A DNA stretch of 8,694 bases from Chloroflexota bacterium (GTDB lineage Bacteria; Chloroflexota; Dehalococcoidia; JACQGW01): the NCBI GenBank assembly GCA_016199325.1, contig JACQGW010000185.1, forward strand, positions 1 to 8,694, in the 5' to 3' direction. Below are positions 6,128 to 8,694 of the stretch, piece after piece. The notes beneath the pieces are model-generated. The model had not been told where the DNA came from, did no database searches, and saw nothing but the letters and a program-made list of their open reading frames with translations. The first letter of the stretch is position 1. The number at the start of each line of letters is the position of its first letter. The translations under genes and the position numbers were made by a program.

Positions 6128-7102
6128 ATGGCGGTGCTGGCATATCGAGAGGCGCTCAACCAGGCACTGCGTGAGGAGATGCTGCGGGACGAGCGCGTTT
6201 TCCTGATGGGCGAGGATATCGGCATGTATGAGGGAGCATACCGGGTGACGGCCGGCCTGCTCGCCGAGTTCGGGCCCAGGCGGGTGGTCGACACACCGAT
6301 CGCCGAGAACGGCTTCGTCGGCGCCGCCATCGGGGCGGCGATGATGGGCCTGCGGCCGATCGTCGAGATCATGACCATCAACTTCATGGTCCTGGCGATG
6401 GACCAGTTCATCAACACTGCGGCCAAGATGCGCTACATGTTCGGCGGCCAGGTGAAGCTGCCCCTCGTCGTCCGCACGCCGGGCGGCGCGGGCCTCCAGC
6501 TCGGCGCCCAGCATTCCCAGAGTCTTGAGGCCTGGTTCGCCAACGTCCCCGGCATCCTCGTCGTCGCGCCGGTGACGCCGGCCGACGCCAAGGGCATGCT
6601 CAAGACCGCCGTCCGCCAGGAGAACCCGGTCCTGTTCGTCGAGCACCTGGCGCTCTACACGACGAAAGGCGAGGTGCCCGACGGCGACTACACGGTGCCG
6701 TTCGGCAAAGCCGACGTCAAGCGGGAGGGGCAGGACGTCACCATCGTCGGCGTCTCCCGCCAGGTCCTGACGGCGCTCGGCGCTGCCGACATCCTGGCCC
6801 GCGATGGGATCGAGGCGGAGGTCGTCGACCTGCGAAGTCTCCGGCCGCTCGATGCCGCGACGATCATCGCATCAGTGCAGAAGACGAGCCGGCTGGTCGT
6901 CGTCGAGGAGGGCTGGCGCCCGTTCGGCGTTGGCGCCGAGATCGCGGCCCTCGTCCAGGAGCAAGCGTTCGACTACCTGGACGCGCCGATCCAGCGTGTC
7001 GCCTCCAAAGACGTGCCGATGCCCTACAACCGCGCCCTGGAACAGCTCGCGCTTCCCCACGAGGCCGACGTGGTGGCAGCCGTCCGGCGAGTAGTTGGGT
7101 AA
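6128..7102 (+). CDS. Pyruvate/2-oxoacid dehydrogenase E1 component, beta subunit
   Basis: Partner of the upstream E1-alpha in an alpha2beta2 thiamine-diphosphate enzyme; 324 aa, the usual length. Motifs: GEDIGMYEGAY (28-38); DTPIAENGFVGAAIGAAMMGLRP (55-77), containing the glutamate (E60) that by family knowledge activates the thiamine; NFMVLAMDQFINTAAKMRYMFGGQ (85-108); HSQSLEAWFANVPG (129-142) with the conserved active-site histidine; and the C-terminal transketolase domain with DLRSLRPLD (234-242), VVEEGW (258-263) and VPMPYNRALEQLALP (296-310). ATG 6128 lies 4 nt after the E1-alpha TAG, with AGGAGG/GGGGAG at 6111-6120. No E2 or E3 gene follows: the next plus-strand gene is hemE, more than 500 bp on, so the remaining subunits must be encoded elsewhere. 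Confidence 0.95.
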   Translation: MAVLAYREALNQALREEMLRDERVFLMGEDIGMYEGAYRVTAGLLAEFGPRRVVDTPIAENGFVGAAIGAAMMGLRPIVEIMTINFMVLAMDQFINTAAKMRYMFGGQVKLPLVVRTPGGAGLQLGAQHSQSLEAWFANVPGILVVAPVTPADAKGMLKTAVRQENPVLFVEHLALYTTKGEVPDGDYTVPFGKADVKREGQDVTIVGVSRQVLTALGAADILARDGIEAEVVDLRSLRPLDAATIIASVQKTSRLVVVEEGWRPFGVGAEIAALVQEQAFDYLDAPIQRVASKDVPMPYNRALEQLALPHEADVVAAVRRVVG

Positions 7103-7124
7103 TCGCTCACAATCCGGCGCATTC

Positions 7125-7174
7125 ATGGCCCTGGTCCTGGGCACTGATCATCTCGTGACTTGCCAGGGAACCAT
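7125..7174 (+). terminator. Imperfect hairpin after the E1-beta gene (terminator candidate)
   Basis: ATGGCCCTGG (7125-7134) can pair with CCAGGG-AA-CCAT (7163-7174), a 10-bp stem with a 2-nt bulge and a 28-nt loop, followed by TTGGTT. The loop is large and the T-tract poor, so this is only a candidate. It is the best structure in the 108-bp gap between the convergent E1-beta and hypothetical genes. Confidence 0.3.
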
Positions 7175-7210
7175 TTGGTTCAGCACGTTGCTCGCCATTG
7201 ACTCGCCGCC

Positions 7211-7525
7211 TCAACCGGCTCGGAACCAGGCCCGATCACCCTCGATGTGAAGGAGAGGAGCATCCAGCTCGGCCCCGCCCGAAACCGGCCGGAGCGTCAG
7301 GCGCAGCCGATGGATCTTGCGGGCGGCGCGCTGCCAGCGTGCTTCGTCGAAAGGCTCGGTCTCGAGGAGGATGACTTCCTCTTCGAAGGTGTCCTTCAGC
7401 GCGTCGAACGCCTGGGTCGGCTCGAACGTGCAGAAGGTCCAGCCCCCCTCGACACGCTCGAACGTCAGCGTCCCGAACACCGCTCGCCTCTTCATCAAAT
7501 GCCACGCCGGCCGGTCGTCAGTCAC
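7211..7525 (-). CDS. Small hypothetical protein with LLHIEGDRAWFR C-terminus
   Basis: I do not recognise a named family. The 104-aa soluble protein has no signal peptide or membrane segment. It alternates beta-like stretches (RRAVFGTLTFERVEGGWTF, residues 13-31) with an acidic amphipathic helix region (TQAFDALKDTFEEEVILLE, 37-55), a basic helix (WQRAARKIHRLRL) and a C-terminal LLHIEGDRAWFR. That ending and the FEPT...F...EE pattern recall conserved uncharacterised proteins of high-GC bacteria, from memory only. Start: GTG at 7525 is preferred, with GGAGGAGGAG about 9 nt upstream and an extended -10 (7552-7560) ahead of it. The frame is open to a GTG at 7600, but that longer form would span the promoter. 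It converges with the E1 operon and diverges from hemE. Function unknown. Confidence 0.75.
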   Translation of the reverse strand: MTDDRPAWHLMKRRAVFGTLTFERVEGGWTFCTFEPTQAFDALKDTFEEEVILLETEPFDEARWQRAARKIHRLRLTLRPVSGGAELDAPLLHIEGDRAWFRAG

Positions 7526-7551
7526 CGCTTCGGGCTCCTCCTCCTCGCTCC

Positions 7552-7560
7552 ATTGTACCA
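7552..7560 (-). promoter_or_regulatory. Extended -10 promoter candidate for the small hypothetical gene
   Basis: Minus strand TGG-TACAAT: -10 hexamer TACAAT (7557-7552) preceded by the extended TGn element. No good -35 lies 16-18 bp upstream (best is CTTCTG). Start near 7545, which fits the GTG start at 7525. Confidence 0.45.
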
Positions 7561-7585
7561 GGATGCGCCAGCAGCAGAAGGACGG

Positions 7586-7591
7586 TATACT
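7586..7591 (+). promoter_or_regulatory. Possible -10 element of hemE
   Basis: TATACT lies 30 bp ahead of the hemE ATG, matching the -10 consensus at 5 of 6 positions. No convincing -35 occurs at normal spacing; the region 17 bp upstream reads ATGCGC. GAGGAG at 7611-7616 serves as the ribosome binding site. Confidence 0.35.
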
Positions 7592-7620
7592 CAACCGCAC
7601 GCCACACCCAGAGGAGACTC

Positions 7621-8694
7621 ATGAGCTCGACACCTCCCCCAATCACCTGGACGGGCGAGACCCGGATGCTGCGGGCCTGCCGGCGCCAGCCCGTCGACTG
7701 CACGCCGGTCTGGTTCATGCGCCAGGCCGGCCGCTGCCTGCCCGAGTACCGCAAGCTGCGCGAGCGCTACGACCTCCTGACGATGGCGAGGACGCCCGAT
7801 CTGGCCGCCGAGGTTACACTGATGCCGGTGCGGGCTTTTGGCGTCGATGCCGCCGTCATCTTCGCCGATATCATGTTGCCGCTCGAAGGCATGGGGCTGG
7901 CGTTCCACATCGAGCCCGAGACCGGGCCGATCGTGCATCGCCCAGTCAGGACGATGGCCGACGTCGAGGCGCTGCGCGTGCCGGCGGTCGACGAGCTGGT
8001 GCCGTACCTCATGGAGGCGATCCGACTGGTCCGTCGTGAGCTGGCCGGGAAGACCGCCGTGATCGGCTTCGCCGGGGCGCCGTTTACGCTCGCCTGCTAC
8101 ATGGTCGAGGGCAAGCCGACGCGCGAGTATGCGAAGGTCAAGACGCTGATGTTCAGCCAACCGGCGGTGTGGGACGCCCTGCTGGCGAAGGTCTCGACCG
8201 TCCTCCAGAGCTATGTGGCGGCCCAGGTTCGAGCCGGCGCCCAGGTCGTCCAGATCTTCGATAGCTGGGTCGGCGCGCTCCACCCGGCCGACTACGAGGC
8301 GTTCGTCCTGCCGCACACCCGTCCGATCTTCGGCAGGCTGGCGGAGCTGGACGTGCCGTCCGTCCACTTCGGCACGGCAACCGGCGGCCTGGTGGAACGG
8401 CTTGCCCGCGCCGGCGGCGACTTGATCGGCCTCGATTGGCGGGTGGCGCTCGACGAGGGATGGGCGCGCGTCGGCTCGGACCGGGGCGTCCAGGGCAACC
8501 TCGATCCGGTTCGACTGCTGGCCGGCTGGGAGGCCACCCGTGAGGGAATGGCGGACGTGCTCAGGCGGGCAGACGGACGCCTCGGCCACGTCTTCAACCT
8601 CGGGCACGGCGTGCTCCCCGAGACGCCGCCCGACGCCCTGCGCCGCCTCGTCGACGAAGTCCACGCGGCCACGGCGGGGGTCGGGGGGCGGGGG
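7621..8694 (+). CDS. hemE: Uroporphyrinogen decarboxylase (runs off window end)
   Basis: Removes the four acetate carboxyls of uroporphyrinogen III to give coproporphyrinogen III in heme synthesis; cytosolic, cofactor-free TIM barrel. 358 codons are open to the window edge without a stop, while the family is about 340-360 aa, so the protein should be nearly complete. Catalytic-site residues are present: WFMRQAGR (31-38; R34, R38), ADIM with D83, GFAGAPFTLACYMVEG (149-164; Y160), IFDSWVG with S215, and FNLGHGVLPETPPD (325-338; H329). Odd: the usual GRYLPEY is GRCLPEY, with Cys at 39. ATG 7621 has GAGGAG ending 4 nt upstream. The C-terminal end is Gly-rich (TAGVGGRG) and may mark the normal end or a linker. 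Diverges from the small hypothetical gene; any other heme genes would lie beyond the right edge. Confidence 0.97.
   Translation, partial: MSSTPPPITWTGETRMLRACRRQPVDCTPVWFMRQAGRCLPEYRKLRERYDLLTMARTPDLAAEVTLMPVRAFGVDAAVIFADIMLPLEGMGLAFHIEPETGPIVHRPVRTMADVEALRVPAVDELVPYLMEAIRLVRRELAGKTAVIGFAGAPFTLACYMVEGKPTREYAKVKTLMFSQPAVWDALLAKVSTVLQSYVAAQVRAGAQVVQIFDSWVGALHPADYEAFVLPHTRPIFGRLAELDVPSVHFGTATGGLVERLARAGGDLIGLDWRVALDEGWARVGSDRGVQGNLDPVRLLAGWEATREGMADVLRRADGRLGHVFNLGHGVLPETPPDALRRLVDEVHAATAGVGGRG

Noticed and set aside
7526..7600. Longer start (GTG at 7600) for the small hypothetical protein
   Set aside because: It would place the extended -10 element and the purine-rich ribosome site inside the coding region; the GTG at 7525 fits both.
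7591..8664. Minus-strand open frame of 357 codons opposite hemE
   Set aside because: It is the mirror frame of hemE, which has all its catalytic motifs. No family features are visible in the antisense product.

Overview
The window is high-GC bacterial chromosome that is almost fully coding, with housekeeping genes on both strands, clean intergenic control regions and no sign of mobile DNA. I see no phage, IS, CRISPR, tRNA or rRNA. The Rho sequence (with its [18 protein letters not shown] stretch), a T-box-controlled valS, frequent GTG/TTG starts and sigma70-type promoters would suit a high-GC Chloroflexota-like lineage or another deep Gram-positive-like group. This placement is inference from remembered family resemblance, and the phylum is not certain.

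Left part, minus strand: rho (GTG start, C-terminus cut off by the window edge) lies downstream of valS. Between them is a consensus promoter (TTGACA-17-TATAAT) for rho, flanked by two copies of a CTGATTCAGACG element. It is followed by a leader of about 240 nt with a C-rich, G-poor stretch. valS is preceded by a leader of about 315 nt that reads as a complete T-box riboswitch: Stem I with a K-turn and a GUC (Val) specifier, the UGGU antiterminator bulge, then a long GC hairpin. Its own promoter is TTGACG-17-TAAGAT.

Centre, plus strand: diverging from valS is a three-gene operon. It encodes a PduO-type cob(I)alamin adenosyltransferase and the alpha and beta subunits of a pyruvate/2-oxoacid dehydrogenase E1. 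The genes overlap by 14 bp or are separated by 4 bp. The divergent promoters are 36 bp apart, and 28 bp of that gap is a run of four 7-bp repeats. No E2 or E3 gene follows.

Right part: a small conserved-type hypothetical protein (minus strand) converges on the E1 operon. It diverges from hemE (uroporphyrinogen decarboxylase, plus strand), which is open to the end of the window.

The window holds no obvious new multi-gene system. The most interesting points are regulatory (the T-box of valS, the paired palindromic elements and possible rut-type autoregulation at rho, and the heptad repeats between divergent promoters), together with residue changes at conserved motifs (Rho GERPEEV, E1-alpha GEG, HemE GRCLPEY) and the pairing of a B12 adenosyltransferase with an orphan E1 pair.
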